Shown here in pieces: positions 1-8,424 of a stretch of DNA of 15,053 nt. Numbering within the stretch: position 1 is the first letter of the stretch; every line of letters begins with the position of its first letter. The position numbers and the translations under genes were made by a program. The notes under the pieces are model-generated. The model was not told the origin of the DNA and ran no database searches. It worked only from the letters and a program-made list of their open reading frames with translations. The stretch spans positions 1 to 15,053 of the forward strand of contig JAEHCY010000527.1 in NCBI GenBank assembly GCA_016880695.1, written 5' to 3'. Source of the stretch: Chromatiaceae bacterium. Lineage in GTDB: Bacteria; Pseudomonadota; Gammaproteobacteria; Chromatiales; Chromatiaceae.

Positions 1-78
1 CTGCTCACCGAAGGTCATGGTGCCGAGCCCGAGCACGCTGACTGCAATGCCGGTTCGTCCGAGCTGGCGGTGGTGCAT
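1..78 (-). CDS. Aldo/keto reductase, N-terminal fragment (runs off left edge)
   Basis: Reading the minus strand from the ATG at 78 gives 26 codons, MHHRQLGRTGIAVSVLGLGT followed by MTFGEQ, open to the window edge. The pattern RxLGxTGxxVSxxGLGTMTFG is the classic first beta-strand and loop of NADPH-dependent aldo/keto reductases; the trailing GEQ is like the Tas/YajO-type members. A strong Shine-Dalgarno (GGGGAGGGG on the minus strand, about 82-90) sits just upstream and supports this start. The catalytic Asp-Tyr-Lys-His set lies outside the window, so substrate and activity cannot be judged. It is divergent from the CbiM-like gene across a 114-base gap in which I see no clear promoter. Confidence 0.8.
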   Translation of the reverse strand, partial: MHHRQLGRTGIAVSVLGLGTMTFGEQ

Positions 79-192
79 GGGTCCCCTCCCCGCGATGGCG
101 TGCGCTGGGCCTGGTAAGCTGGTGAGTGTTGCAGAGCGGGCGGCAGGGGGCAACCCGCGGTCGCCGATCGATGCGGGGTGAGGTCGCGAACG

Positions 193-858
193 ATGGAAGT
201 GGAAGGCGCGCTGTTCTCCGCGACCCTCCAGGGGGTGTTCGGGGTTCTTTACTTGATCGCCTTGGGGGGTGCCCTTCGCCTCGCCCCCTGGTCCAAGCTG
301 CGCGACAGCGAGCAGTTGCACGTTTTTTTCGGCTCGGTGGTGGCGCTGGCGCTGCTGTGGCACCTGCGTGCCAGCGTGGGGCCGGGGCTCACCTTCCATC
401 TGCTGGGTGTCACCGCCGTCACCCTGATGTTCGGCTGGTCGCTCGGTATCATCGCTGCGAGCTTGGCCCTGGTGGGGGTTACCCTTAACGGAGGCTTTGG
501 CTGGGACAGCTTCCTGATCAACGCGGTCACCACCGGGGTGCTGCCGGTGACCCTCTCCCAGGTGCTGCTGGTGGTGATCCGCTGGTATCTGCCGAGGTAC
601 TTCTTCGTCTACGTGTTGGTCAACGGGTTTCTCACCGCCGGGCTCGTGGCCCTGGTCAGCGGGTATCTGGTCACCGGCCTGCTGGTCCTGAGCGGGGCCT
701 ACAGCTTCGCGGAGCTCAGCCAGAGCTTCTTGCCCTTTTTCCCGCTGATGTTTCTACCCGAGGCCATGCTCAACGGCTGGATACTCACCGTGCTGGTCTT
801 GTTCCGGCCGAATTGGGTGTACTCCTTCAGCGACGAACAGTACCTTAACGGCAAGTAA
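193..858 (+). CDS. CbiM-like polytopic membrane protein (energy-coupling-factor permease family, COG3235 type)
   Basis: A 221-residue, strongly hydrophobic protein with about six predicted membrane spans. It resembles the proteobacterial predicted membrane proteins grouped with CbiM permeases. Visible marks are an N-terminal segment followed by APWSKLRDSEQLHVFFG, the family-typical GPGLTFHLLG and LMFGW stretch, a PRYFFVYVLVN segment, and a C-terminal FPLMFLPEAMLNGW run before a short soluble tail. In ECF transporters CbiM is the membrane part of cobalt/nickel uptake; this stand-alone subfamily has no ATPase or CbiQ partner here, so its substrate is unknown. I prefer the ATG at 193 because GGTGAGG lies about nine bases before it. 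A GTG at 178 in the same frame would add five residues. The next gene, djlA, begins 29 bases downstream on the same strand. Confidence 0.8.
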   Translation: MEVEGALFSATLQGVFGVLYLIALGGALRLAPWSKLRDSEQLHVFFGSVVALALLWHLRASVGPGLTFHLLGVTAVTLMFGWSLGIIAASLALVGVTLNGGFGWDSFLINAVTTGVLPVTLSQVLLVVIRWYLPRYFFVYVLVNGFLTAGLVALVSGYLVTGLLVLSGAYSFAELSQSFLPFFPLMFLPEAMLNGWILTVLVLFRPNWVYSFSDEQYLNGK

Positions 859-887
859 CCGCGGCGTCGCAGAGAAAGGGGGTTCGG

Positions 888-1712
888 GTGTCCTGGTGGG
901 GCAAGCGTTTGGGGGGGGCCTTCGGCTACGTGCTCGGTGGCCCGATCGGTGCGTTGTTGGGGGCCGTGCTCGGGCACAACTTCGATAAGGGGTTCGGGCG
1001 CCGCGACCCAGGCGTCGAGACCGTGGGGCTCGCTGATCGCGAGCGGGTGCAGACGGTTTTCTTCACGGCCACCTTCTCGGTGATGGGCCACATTGCCAAG
1101 GCGGATGGTCGGGTCTCGGAGCAGGAGATCGCGGTGGCCGAGGCGGTCATGGGGCAGATGGACCTCTCGCCCGAGCTACGCCGCATGGCGATGCGGCTGT
1201 TCGACGAGGGCAAGTCCCCGCGCTTCAACCTCGACGAGGTGCTCGACCAGTTTCGCGCCGAGGCCCACCGGCGGCAGTCCCTGATCCAGATGTTCGTCGA
1301 GATCCAGCTCCAGGCCGCCTATGCGGATGCCCATCTCGACCCGGTCGAAGAGCGCTTGCTGCTCCACATCTGCGATCGGCTGGGGGTATCCCGGGCGCTG
1401 TTTCGTGGGCTGGAGCAACTGGTTCGGTTGCAGTATCGGTTCACCGAGGAGGGGTCCCGCGCCGGCGGGCGCCGGGCGGAGGCGCCGGCACGTCCTTCGT
1501 TGGCGGATGCCTATGCAGTGCTCGGGGTGGGCTCGGATGCGAGCGACGAGGATGTCACCCGCGCCTACCGCCGTCTGCTCAGCCGGCATCATCCCGACAA
1601 ACTGGTGGCCAAGGGCCTGCCTGATGAGATGATGAAGCTGGCGACGCAGAAGACCCACGAGATCCGCAAGGCCTATGAGATGATCCGCGGTGCCCGCGGC
1701 CTCCCGGTCTGA
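888..1712 (+). CDS. djlA: Co-chaperone DjlA (membrane-anchored J-domain protein)
   Basis: A 274-residue protein with the three-part DjlA layout. Residues 1-35 are a glycine-rich membrane segment (MSWWGKRLGG...LGHNFDK), which in E. coli DjlA anchors and dimerises the protein in the inner membrane. Residues about 55-175 form a helical TerB-like domain. Residues about 205-272 are a C-terminal J domain with the HPD tripeptide at 235-237, followed by the KA-YE helix typical of DjlA. The family stimulates the ATPase of DnaK and, in enterobacteria, influences capsule regulation through the Rcs system. The start is a GTG with a purine-rich AGAAAGGGGG upstream, and the length matches the family. The stretch about residues 188-202 (basic, glycine- and alanine-rich) is the expected flexible linker before the J domain. 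Confidence 0.95.
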   Translation: MSWWGKRLGGAFGYVLGGPIGALLGAVLGHNFDKGFGRRDPGVETVGLADRERVQTVFFTATFSVMGHIAKADGRVSEQEIAVAEAVMGQMDLSPELRRMAMRLFDEGKSPRFNLDEVLDQFRAEAHRRQSLIQMFVEIQLQAAYADAHLDPVEERLLLHICDRLGVSRALFRGLEQLVRLQYRFTEEGSRAGGRRAEAPARPSLADAYAVLGVGSDASDEDVTRAYRRLLSRHHPDKLVAKGLPDEMMKLATQKTHEIRKAYEMIRGARGLPV

Positions 1713-1824
1713 GTATCCGGGCTGAAATGTTGCGCGTATTGGGGTAACTTAACGGGCCTTCTTGGGATTTTCCGCATTCTGACGTGGGGGTTGCAACAGG
1801 CTCTCCCACCGGGGAGATAAACGC

Positions 1825-2517
1825 ATGGCTCACGACCTGATCGCACCCTCCATCCTCTCGGCCAACTTCGCCAAGCTGGGAGAGGAGGTGGACAACGTTT
1901 TGGCCGCTGGGGCGGACATCGTCCACTTCGACGTGATGGACAACCACTACGTGCCCAACCTCACCATCGGGCCCCTGGTGTGCGAGGCGCTGCGCAAGCA
2001 CGGCGTCACCGCACCCATCGACGTGCACCTGATGGTCAAGCCGGTGGACCGCATCGTGGGGGACTTCGCCGCGGCGGGCGCCAGCTACATCACCTTCCAC
2101 CCCGAGGCCAGCGAGCACGTCGACCGCACGCTCCAGCTCATCCGCGGCGAGGGCTGCAAGTCCGGGCTGGTGCTCAATCCCGCAACCCCCCTGAGCCACC
2201 TCGACTACGTGCTCGATAAGCTGGACATGATCCTGCTGATGTCGGTGAACCCGGGCTTCGGGGGCCAGAGCTTCATCCCCTCGGCCCTGACCAAACTCCA
2301 GCAGGTGCGCAGGCTCATCGATGCCTCGGGTCTCGACATCCGCCTGGAGATCGACGGCGGGGTGAAGGCCGACAACATCGCCGAGATCAAGACCGCCGGC
2401 GCGGATACCTTCGTCTCCGGCTCTGGCATCTTCGGTAAGGGCAAGGAGGGTGACGCGCACCGCTACGACAGCATCATCCGGCAGATGCGGGAGGCGTTGG
2501 CCTCGGTGCCCCGCTGA
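1825..2517 (+). CDS. rpe: Ribulose-phosphate 3-epimerase
   Basis: A 230-residue TIM-barrel enzyme that interconverts D-ribulose 5-phosphate and D-xylulose 5-phosphate in the pentose phosphate pathway and, in autotrophs, the Calvin cycle. The metal-binding and catalytic residues are visible: H34 and D36 in [13 protein letters not shown]68 in DVHLMV, and D177 in EIDGGV, with D36 and D177 as the acid/base pair. The phosphate-binding loop [12 protein letters not shown] is intact. A GGGGAGAT ribosome-binding site lies before the ATG. The following gph starts 27 bases after the stop on the same strand, an arrangement common in proteobacteria. The 112-base gap from djlA holds no recognisable terminator. 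Confidence 0.97.
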   Translation: MAHDLIAPSILSANFAKLGEEVDNVLAAGADIVHFDVMDNHYVPNLTIGPLVCEALRKHGVTAPIDVHLMVKPVDRIVGDFAAAGASYITFHPEASEHVDRTLQLIRGEGCKSGLVLNPATPLSHLDYVLDKLDMILLMSVNPGFGGQSFIPSALTKLQQVRRLIDASGLDIRLEIDGGVKADNIAEIKTAGADTFVSGSGIFGKGKEGDAHRYDSIIRQMREALASVPR

Positions 2518-2544
2518 GGGCGCTCGGATTAGGAGCAGGCGCTT

Positions 2545-3249
2545 ATGTTTCGGCCGCGGATGATTCTCATCGACCTGGACGGGACCCTGGTCGACAGCGT
2601 CCCCGATCTCGCCTTCTCGGTGGACCGCATGATGGAGCGGCTCGGACGCGAGCCCTGGGGCGAGGCGGCGGTCCGCAACTGGGTGGGGAACGGCGTGGAG
2701 CGGCTGGTGTGCCGGGCCCTGACCGGCTCGCTCGATGGCGAGCCGGCACCCGAGGCGTTTGCCCGCGCCCTGCCCATCTTCCTCGAGCTGTACGCCGCCA
2801 ACACCTCGGAGCGCTCGCGGCTCTATGCGGGCGTTCGCGAGGGGCTCGATGCGCTCGGCGGCAGCGGTTATCGGCTCGCCTGTGTAACCAACAAGGCCGC
2901 GCAGTTCACCGAGCCCCTGTTGCGGCACCTGGGGGTGCGCGACTACTTCGAGCTGGTGGTGAGCGGCGATACCCTTGAGCACAAGAAACCCCATCCCGCG
3001 CCGCTGCTCCATGCGGCCCGCCACTTTGGCGCTCAGCCCGCGGATGCGCTCATGGTAGGGGACTCGATCAGCGACGTAAGGGCCGCCCGGGCCGCCGGTT
3101 TCGGGGCCATCGTCTGTGTGAGCTATGGCTACAACCACGGGCACGACATCCGCGAGGCCGCGCCCGATGCGGTGATTGATGCCCTCACCGAGCTGCCCGC
3201 GCTCCTGCAGTCCCTCGGGGCGGGAACGGCCGCCATGCGCTCGGCATGA
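2545..3249 (+). CDS. gph: Phosphoglycolate phosphatase
   Basis: A 234-residue HAD-superfamily hydrolase of the Gph/CbbZ type, which removes phosphate from 2-phosphoglycolate produced by Rubisco oxygenation or DNA repair. All HAD motifs are present: DLDGTLVDS with nucleophile D10 and D12, the CVTNK loop with T115, K147/K148 in HKKPHP, and VGDSISD with D173 and D177. A helical cap domain lies between motifs I and II. AGGAG sits nine bases before the ATG. The placement directly after rpe resembles the cbbE-cbbZ pairing of autotrophs, which fits but does not prove an autotrophic host. Related HAD enzymes (for example beta-phosphoglucomutase) are less likely given the length and gene order. Confidence 0.93.
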   Translation: MFRPRMILIDLDGTLVDSVPDLAFSVDRMMERLGREPWGEAAVRNWVGNGVERLVCRALTGSLDGEPAPEAFARALPIFLELYAANTSERSRLYAGVREGLDALGGSGYRLACVTNKAAQFTEPLLRHLGVRDYFELVVSGDTLEHKKPHPAPLLHAARHFGAQPADALMVGDSISDVRAARAAGFGAIVCVSYGYNHGHDIREAAPDAVIDALTELPALLQSLGAGTAAMRSA

Positions 3250-3339
3250 ACCGGGGATCCGGCCGCCGCTCGGTCCCTGAGGTGGCCGTCGCAGGCGTGG
3301 CCGGCACGCCCCGCTGACCCAGCCCTGGAAACCAACCCT

Positions 3340-4833
3340 ATGTCCCCCGAAACCCTCGCCGCGCTCGCCGCCCAAGGTTACAACCGGGTCCCCCTGGTCT
3401 GTGAGGTCCTCGCCGATCTCGATACCCCCCTCAGCCTGTACCTCAAGCTGGCCGAGGGCCCCTACTCCTATCTGTTCGAGTCGGTACAGGGCGGCGAGAA
3501 GTGGGGGCGCTACTCCATCATTGGCCTGCCCTGCCGCACGCTGGTGCGGGTGCACGGCCAGCGGGTGAGCCTGGAGCGCGACGGCGTTGTCATCGAGCAG
3601 GTGGATACCGCTGACCCCCTCGGCTGGATCGAGGCGTTTCAGCACCGTTTCCGGGTGGCCGAGCACCCCGGTCTACCCCGCTTTACCGGCGGTCTGGTCG
3701 GTTACTTTGGCTACGACACCGTCCGTTTCATCGAGCCGCGCCTGGCAACCTGCCCGAGCCCCGACCTGATCGGCACCCCGGATATCCTGCTGATGGTCTC
3801 CGACGAGCTGGTGGTGTTCGACAACCTCAGCGGCCGCATCTACATCATCGTCCACCTCGACCCGAGCAGTGGCGACACCTGGGAGCGGGGCGAGACGCGC
3901 ATCACCGAGCTGGTCGAGCGCATGCAGAGCGCCACGCCGCGACAAGTGTGTGGGCCGCCACGCATCGTGAGTGAGGCGGACTTTATCTCCGGCTTCACCG
4001 AGGAGGGTTTCAAGCAGGCGGTGGAGCGCATCAAGCGCTACATCCTGGAGGGAGACTGCATGCAGGTGGTGCTGTCCCAGCGCCTGTCCATCCCCTACCA
4101 GGCCAGGCCGCTCGATCTCTACCGCGCGTTGCGCGGGCTCAACCCCTCGCCCTACATGTACTTTCTGGACCTTGGCGGGTTCCACATCGTGGGCTCGTCC
4201 CCCGAAATCCTCACCCGGTTGGAGGAGGGGGTGGTCACGGTGCGCCCGATCGCCGGCACCCGTCCTCGCGGCCACAGCGAGGAAGAGGACCAGGCGCTGG
4301 AGACCGAGCTCCTCGCCGACCCCAAGGAGCTGGCCGAGCACCTGATGCTGATCGACCTCGGGCGTAACGACGTGGGTCGGGTGGCCCGGGTCGGCAGCGT
4401 GCGGGTCACCGATCGCATGATCGTGGAGCGCTACTCCCACGTCATGCACATCGTCTCCAACGTGGTGGGCGAGCTCTGCGGGGACATGAGTGCGATCGAT
4501 GTGCTGCGAGCCACCTTCCCCGCCGGTACCGTGTCGGGGGCACCCAAGATCCGGGCGATGGAGATCGTCGACGAGCTGGAGCCGGTAAAACGCGGCATCT
4601 ACGCGGGTGCGGTCGGCTATCTTTCCTGGAGCGGCAACATGGATACCGCTATTGCCATCCGCACCGCGGTGATCAAGGACGGCACCCTGCACATCCAGGC
4701 CGGTGCCGGGGTGGTGGCGGATTCGCGCCCGGACCTCGAGTGGAAGGAAACCATGAACAAGGGCCGCGCCATTTTCCGCGCCGTGGCCATGGCGGAGGCG
4801 GGTATCGATCGCCACGCCTGTGTGGGCGGATGA
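3340..4833 (+). CDS. trpE: Anthranilate synthase component I
   Basis: A 497-residue chorismate-utilising enzyme that forms anthranilate with ammonia delivered by TrpG, the first committed step of tryptophan synthesis. The N-terminal domain carries the regulatory element [19 protein letters not shown], which includes the region where tryptophan binds for feedback inhibition; the usual LLES is LFES here. A second conserved patch, [18 protein letters not shown], starts near residue 112. The catalytic half shows [21 protein letters not shown] (about 302-311), [28 protein letters not shown] (from F393) and [11 protein letters not shown]. Length and motifs are those of a full TrpE and not of PabB. 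The Shine-Dalgarno is weak. No leader peptide rich in Trp codons is found in the 90 bases after gph, so classical attenuation is not supported. Confidence 0.96.
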   Translation: MSPETLAALAAQGYNRVPLVCEVLADLDTPLSLYLKLAEGPYSYLFESVQGGEKWGRYSIIGLPCRTLVRVHGQRVSLERDGVVIEQVDTADPLGWIEAFQHRFRVAEHPGLPRFTGGLVGYFGYDTVRFIEPRLATCPSPDLIGTPDILLMVSDELVVFDNLSGRIYIIVHLDPSSGDTWERGETRITELVERMQSATPRQVCGPPRIVSEADFISGFTEEGFKQAVERIKRYILEGDCMQVVLSQRLSIPYQARPLDLYRALRGLNPSPYMYFLDLGGFHIVGSSPEILTRLEEGVVTVRPIAGTRPRGHSEEEDQALETELLADPKELAEHLMLIDLGRNDVGRVARVGSVRVTDRMIVERYSHVMHIVSNVVGELCGDMSAIDVLRATFPAGTVSGAPKIRAMEIVDELEPVKRGIYAGAVGYLSWSGNMDTAIAIRTAVIKDGTLHIQAGAGVVADSRPDLEWKETMNKGRAIFRAVAMAEAGIDRHACVGG

Positions 4834-4881
4834 GCGGTGGTGAATTAACCTGGACTCGGACGTTGCCGGCTCCTCGATACG

Positions 4882-4928
4882 GCGGTGGAGAGCGTGGCAC
4901 CGCGTTAGCGGAGCGGGTATCCGACCGC
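4882..4928 (+). other. Overlapping alternative hairpins in the trpE-trpG spacer
   Basis: Three inverted repeats share bases. Stem 1 pairs GCGGTG (4882-4887) with CACCGC (4898-4903). Stem 2 pairs CCGC (4900-4903) with GCGG (4908-4911) around a four-base loop. Stem 3 pairs GCGG (4908-4911) with CCGC (4925-4928), enclosing CGG (4914-4916) paired with CCG (4921-4923). Stem 2 cannot coexist with stem 1 or stem 3, so the spacer could switch between two folds. No T-run follows, so this is not an intrinsic terminator. High local GC makes chance pairing possible. Confidence 0.35.
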
Positions 4929-4973
4929 ACCGCAGGCCAGTGACATCCGGTACCTCATAGGGTTGGCCCCGAT

Positions 4974-5555
4974 ATGCTGTTGATGATCGACAACTACGAC
5001 TCCTTCACCTACAACCTGGTGCAGTATCTCGGTGAGCTGGGGACGGACGTGCGGGTCTACCGCAACGACCAGATTACCCTGGAGGAGGTGGTCGCGCTTG
5101 CCCCGGAGCGCATCGTGATCTCACCGGGTCCCTGCACACCCAGCGAGGCTGGCATCTCGGTCCCGCTGATCGAGCGGTTTTCCGGGCACATCCCGATCCT
5201 CGGTGTCTGCCTGGGCCACCAGTCCATCGGCCAGGCCTTCGGTGGGCGCATTGTGCACGCCCGCGAGGTGATGCACGGCAAGACCTCGCCGATCCACCAC
5301 GCCGACACCGGGGTGTTCAGCGACCTATCCAATCCCTTTCAGGCGACGCGCTACCACTCCCTGGTGATCGAGCAAGAGACCCTGCCCGAGTGCCTGGAGG
5401 TGACGGCCTGGACTCAACGACCCGATGGCGGGCGCGACGAGATCATGGGCGTGCGCCACCGGGAGTGGCCGGTGCAGGGGGTCCAGTTTCACCCCGAGTC
5501 GATCCTCACCGAGCACGGCCACCGGCTGCTGCGCAACTTCCTCGATCAGCGTTGA
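4974..5555 (+). CDS. trpG: Anthranilate synthase component II (glutamine amidotransferase)
   Basis: A 193-residue class I glutamine amidotransferase that hydrolyses glutamine and channels ammonia to TrpE. The N-terminal [20 protein letters not shown] and the oxyanion-region [11 protein letters not shown] are typical of TrpG/PabA. The catalytic triad is complete: C79 in [15 protein letters not shown], and H173 and E175 in QFHPES. As in many proteobacteria it may also serve PabB in folate synthesis; its place between trpE and trpD argues for the trp role first. It lies 140 bases after trpE, an unusually wide gap for a trp operon, and that gap is rich in inverted repeats. Confidence 0.96.
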   Translation: MLLMIDNYDSFTYNLVQYLGELGTDVRVYRNDQITLEEVVALAPERIVISPGPCTPSEAGISVPLIERFSGHIPILGVCLGHQSIGQAFGGRIVHAREVMHGKTSPIHHADTGVFSDLSNPFQATRYHSLVIEQETLPECLEVTAWTQRPDGGRDEIMGVRHREWPVQGVQFHPESILTEHGHRLLRNFLDQR

Positions 5556-5594
5556 GTGGCATGCCGGCGTTATCGACAACCCAGTCCGCTCGTG

Positions 5595-5655
5595 CCGAGT
5601 GCGGACGATCGCCCCTGGCTACGTGCGCCTGTGGCGCGCACTCGGGCCAACGGCC
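5595..5655 (+). repeat. Long inverted repeat in the trpG-trpD spacer
   Basis: CCGAGTGCG (5595-5603) pairs perfectly over nine bases with CGCACTCGG (5637-5645). Inside is a smaller perfect stem, GCGCC (5625-5629) with GGCGC (5633-5637), around a TGT loop. A third stem, GGCC (5645-5648) with GGCC (5652-5655), lies directly after. The structure sits in the 158-base gap between trpG and trpD and has no following T-run, so it is not a standard terminator. It could be an mRNA processing or stability element. No function is assigned. Confidence 0.5.
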
Positions 5656-5713
5656 GCGTATCGAGGCAGGACGCCGCAGCGCTTTTGATCCCAACGATTG
5701 AGTTGAACCGACG

Positions 5714-6742
5714 ATGCCCATCACCCCGCAGGAGGCCCTGCAGCGCACCCTCGACCACCGCGAGATCTTCTACGACGAGATGCTCTCGCTGATGCGCCAG
5801 ATCATGGCCGGCGAGGTCTCACCGGTGATGATCGCGGCGATCCTGACCGGCCTGCGCGTGAAGAAGGAGACCATCGGTGAGATCACCGCCGCCGCCCAGG
5901 TGATGCGCGATCTGGTCACCCGCGTGCCGGTGGCGCCGAGTCCGCACCTGGTCGACATCGTCGGTACCGGCGGTGACGCCGCGCACACCTTCAATATTTC
6001 CACCGCCTCGATGTTCGTGGTGGCGGCGGCGGGCGCGAAGGTGGCCAAGCACGGCAACCGCAGCGTCTCCTCTAAATCCGGCAGCGCGGACGTGCTCGAG
6101 GCCCTGGGCGTGAACCTGATGCTGTCTCCGCAGCAGGTGGCCGACTGCATCGAGGCGATCGGTATCGGCTTCATGTTCGCTCCAAGCCACCACAGCGCGA
6201 TGAAGAACGTGGCGCCGGTACGCCGCGAGATGGGCGTGCGGACGATGTTCAACATCCTCGGCCCCCTCACCAATCCCGCAGGCGCGCCCAACACGCTGAT
6301 GGGCGTGTTCCACCCGGACCTGGTCGGTATCCAGGTGCGGGTGATGCAGCGGCTCGGCGCCCAGCACGTCCTCGTGGTCTGGGGCAAAGACGGCCTCGAC
6401 GAGATCTCGCTCGGCGCCGCGACCCTGGTCGGCGAGCTCAGGGGCGGCGAGGTGCGCGAGTATGAGATTCACCCCGAGGACTTCGGCCTGCAGATGGTCT
6501 CCCACCGTGGGCTCAAGGTCGGCGACGCCGAGGCCTCCAAAGCGATGCTGCTCGAGGCGTTGGAGAATCGGCCCGGTACGCCGCGCGAGATCGTGGCGCT
6601 GAATGCCGGCGCCGCCCTGTATGCGGCGAACCTGGCCGCCTCGATCGGTGATGGCATCGCCAAGGCCCGCGAGGCGATTGCGAGCGGCGCGGCCCGCGCC
6701 AGGCTCGATGCCTTCGTCGCCTTTACCCAGTCCTGCGCCTGA
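5714..6742 (+). CDS. trpD: Anthranilate phosphoribosyltransferase
   Basis: A 342-residue enzyme that joins anthranilate to phosphoribosyl pyrophosphate, the second step of the pathway. The PRPP-binding elements are intact: DIVGTGGD (GTGGD at 84-88), NIST (94-97), and the [15 protein letters not shown] loop at about 112-126. The anthranilate-site stretch [25 protein letters not shown] and [10 protein letters not shown] follow. It is a stand-alone protein, not fused to TrpG as in enterobacteria. A DGLDEISL segment near residue 221 is the usual C-lobe signature. trpC begins 17 bases after its stop, so trpD and trpC are almost certainly co-transcribed. Confidence 0.97.
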   Translation: MPITPQEALQRTLDHREIFYDEMLSLMRQIMAGEVSPVMIAAILTGLRVKKETIGEITAAAQVMRDLVTRVPVAPSPHLVDIVGTGGDAAHTFNISTASMFVVAAAGAKVAKHGNRSVSSKSGSADVLEALGVNLMLSPQQVADCIEAIGIGFMFAPSHHSAMKNVAPVRREMGVRTMFNILGPLTNPAGAPNTLMGVFHPDLVGIQVRVMQRLGAQHVLVVWGKDGLDEISLGAATLVGELRGGEVREYEIHPEDFGLQMVSHRGLKVGDAEASKAMLLEALENRPGTPREIVALNAGAALYAANLAASIGDGIAKAREAIASGAARARLDAFVAFTQSCA

Positions 6743-6759
6743 TCGAACCGAGTCAATCG

Positions 6760-7557
6760 ATGGCCGACACCCCGGACATCCTGAAGAGGATCGTCGCCCG
6801 CAAGGCCGAGGAGGTGGCCGAGCGCAGCGCGCGTGCGCCACTCGCGGCGGTGATGGCCGCCGCGCACCAGGCCGCCCCGCCGCGCGGATTCGTTGCCAAC
6901 CTGCTCGCGCAGATCGCGGCCGGCCGGCCGGGGGTAATCGCCGAGGCGAAGAAGGCCTCGCCCTCGAAGGGCGTGCTGCGGCCGGACTTCGACCCCGTCG
7001 CCATTGCGCGCAGCTACCAGCGCGGTGGTGCGGCCTGCCTGTCGGTGCTGACCGACATCGACTTCTTCCAGGGCAGTGATGCCTACCTGCAGCAGGCCCG
7101 TGGGGCGTGCGCCCTGCCGGTGCTGCGCAAGGACTTCGTCATCGACCCCTACCAGGTGTGGGAGGCGCGTGCGCTGGGCGCGGATTGCATCCTGCTGATC
7201 GCGGCCTGCCTGGACAACGGCCTACTTGACGAGCTTAATGCCCTGGCGCTTGGTCTCGGCATGGATGCGCTGATCGAGGTGCATGACGGCGCCGAGCTCG
7301 ACCGGGCACTGCGGGTCGATAACCCGATGGTCGGCATCAACAATCGGGATCTGCGCACCTTCGAAGTGGCACTGGAGACCACGCTCGACCTCATGGCGCG
7401 CATTCCCGCTGAGCGGCTGGTGGTGACCGAGAGCGGTATCCAGGGTCGGCAGGACGTCGCGCGGCTACGCGACCACGGCGTCAACGCGTTCCTGGTGGGC
7501 GAGGCATTCATGCGCGCCGACGATCCGGGCGCGCGGTTGCGGGAACTGTTCGGTTGA
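6760..7557 (+). CDS. trpC: Indole-3-glycerol-phosphate synthase
   Basis: A 265-residue TIM-barrel enzyme that converts carboxyphenylamino-deoxyribulose phosphate to indole-glycerol phosphate. Residues matching the known catalytic set are E62 and K64 in [13 protein letters not shown]124 in LRKDFV, E173 in LIEVHD, N194 in GINNRDL, and E224-S225 in [17 protein letters not shown] forms the C-terminal phosphate loop. It is monofunctional, with no TrpF fused, the usual state outside enterobacteria; trpF, trpB and trpA are absent from the window. Its stop lies 22 bases from the end of the convergent crp gene, with no T-run terminator visible between them. Confidence 0.97.
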   Translation: MADTPDILKRIVARKAEEVAERSARAPLAAVMAAAHQAAPPRGFVANLLAQIAAGRPGVIAEAKKASPSKGVLRPDFDPVAIARSYQRGGAACLSVLTDIDFFQGSDAYLQQARGACALPVLRKDFVIDPYQVWEARALGADCILLIAACLDNGLLDELNALALGLGMDALIEVHDGAELDRALRVDNPMVGINNRDLRTFEVALETTLDLMARIPAERLVVTESGIQGRQDVARLRDHGVNAFLVGEAFMRADDPGARLRELFG

Positions 7558-7579
7558 TCGGGCCGGGGTCTTCTCGGGC

Positions 7580-8239
7580 TCAGGCACGCGACCCGTAGAC
7601 GGTGATGGTCTTGCCCTTGGCAGCGATGAGGCCCTGTTCCTCCATGCTTTTTAGCACCCGGCCGGCCATCTCGCGGGAGCATCCAACCAAGCGCCCAAGC
7701 TCAAGACGGGTGATGCGGATCTGCACCCCGTCGGGATGGGTCATCGCCTCGGGCTGGTCGCACAGGTCGAGCAGGGTGCGGGCGATACGCCCGGCCACAT
7801 CCAGGAAGGCGAGCCGTCCCGCCTTGTGGCTGGTTTGCAGCAGGCGTGTGCTTAGGTGCTTGCCCACCGCGAAGAGGAAGTCCTTCGCGTGATCCCTGAG
7901 GTCGTTGTCCAACAGGTGGATCAGTGCGGTGTAGGAAATCTCCGCCACGGTGCAGTCGGTGCGGCTGCGCACTACCACATCGCGCACCTCTCGGCGGGTG
8001 AACAGGCCCATCTCGCCAATGAATTCACCCTTATTAAGATAAGCGAGAACCAGCTCGCGCTTATCTTCGTCCTCCATGAGCACCGTGACCGATCCTTCCA
8101 ACAGATAATAAAAGGTATCGGCCGGCGCACCCTTGGAGACAATGGGGGTGTTCTTGGGGTAGCGCTTGACGTGGCAATGGGCCAGGAAGGCTACCAGCCA
8201 GTCCGGTTCGCGACGGGGCTCGTTAATCAAGGGTTTCAA
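7580..8239 (-). CDS. crp: Crp/Clp-type transcription regulator (Vfr/Clp-like)
   Basis: A 219-residue Crp-family regulator. Residues about 20-115 form the cyclic-nucleotide-binding beta roll with FIGEMGLF (E76), and R86 matches the arginine that holds the cAMP phosphate. The next residue, a serine in E. coli Crp, is aspartate here (D87), which recalls the acidic residue I remember in Xanthomonas Clp. T136-S137 of the dimerisation helix match the adenine-contacting pair of Crp. The C-terminal helix-turn-helix (about 178-197, VGCSREMAGRVLK) keeps R189, E190 and R194, the base-reading residues for TGTGA half-sites. The start appears to be TTG: no in-frame ATG or GTG exists between it and the upstream stop, and full-length alignment with Vfr fits. 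It is convergent with trpC and divergent from the OsmC-family gene, with a 185-base shared promoter region. Confidence 0.9.
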   Translation of the reverse strand: MKPLINEPRREPDWLVAFLAHCHVKRYPKNTPIVSKGAPADTFYYLLEGSVTVLMEDEDKRELVLAYLNKGEFIGEMGLFTRREVRDVVVRSRTDCTVAEISYTALIHLLDNDLRDHAKDFLFAVGKHLSTRLLQTSHKAGRLAFLDVAGRIARTLLDLCDQPEAMTHPDGVQIRITRLELGRLVGCSREMAGRVLKSMEEQGLIAAKGKTITVYGSRA

Positions 8240-8424
8240 GGTCCGGTGAATCGTACTGATTTTGCCACGAATGCTCCGATTCTAGGCAAGGTGAGCGGGC
8301 TTGTCGATGGTGGCGGGTGAAATTTTGTGGAATTCTCGGGACCTGGTTCGAATGCCCCCTGTTCGGCGGGCGCCGGCAAGGGTGAGCGTCGCTCGGGTTC
8401 GGGCTTAATTGAGGAGCAACAACA

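Noticed and set aside
3246..3317. 23-codon frame whose ATG overlaps the gph stop (ATGA), before trpE
   Set aside because: It contains no tryptophan codons, so it is not a trp leader peptide, and the product resembles nothing known. The overlap is probably accidental.
1579..3666. 695-codon open frame on the minus strand across rpe and gph
   Set aside because: It is antisense to two clear enzymes, its translation shows no family motif, and long antisense frames are common in high-GC DNA.
4892..4904. T-box-like core (GCGTGGCACCGCG) between trpE and trpG
   Set aside because: It is close to the T-box consensus GGTGGNACCGCG, but there is no room or sign of a specifier Stem I, no following terminator, and T-boxes are not expected in gammaproteobacteria. 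It lies inside the GC-rich hairpins and is probably chance.
8240..8424. Crp operator in the crp/osmC intergenic region
   Set aside because: I looked for TGTGA-N6-TCACA and found only isolated half-like sequences (for example TGTGG), none with a proper inverted partner.
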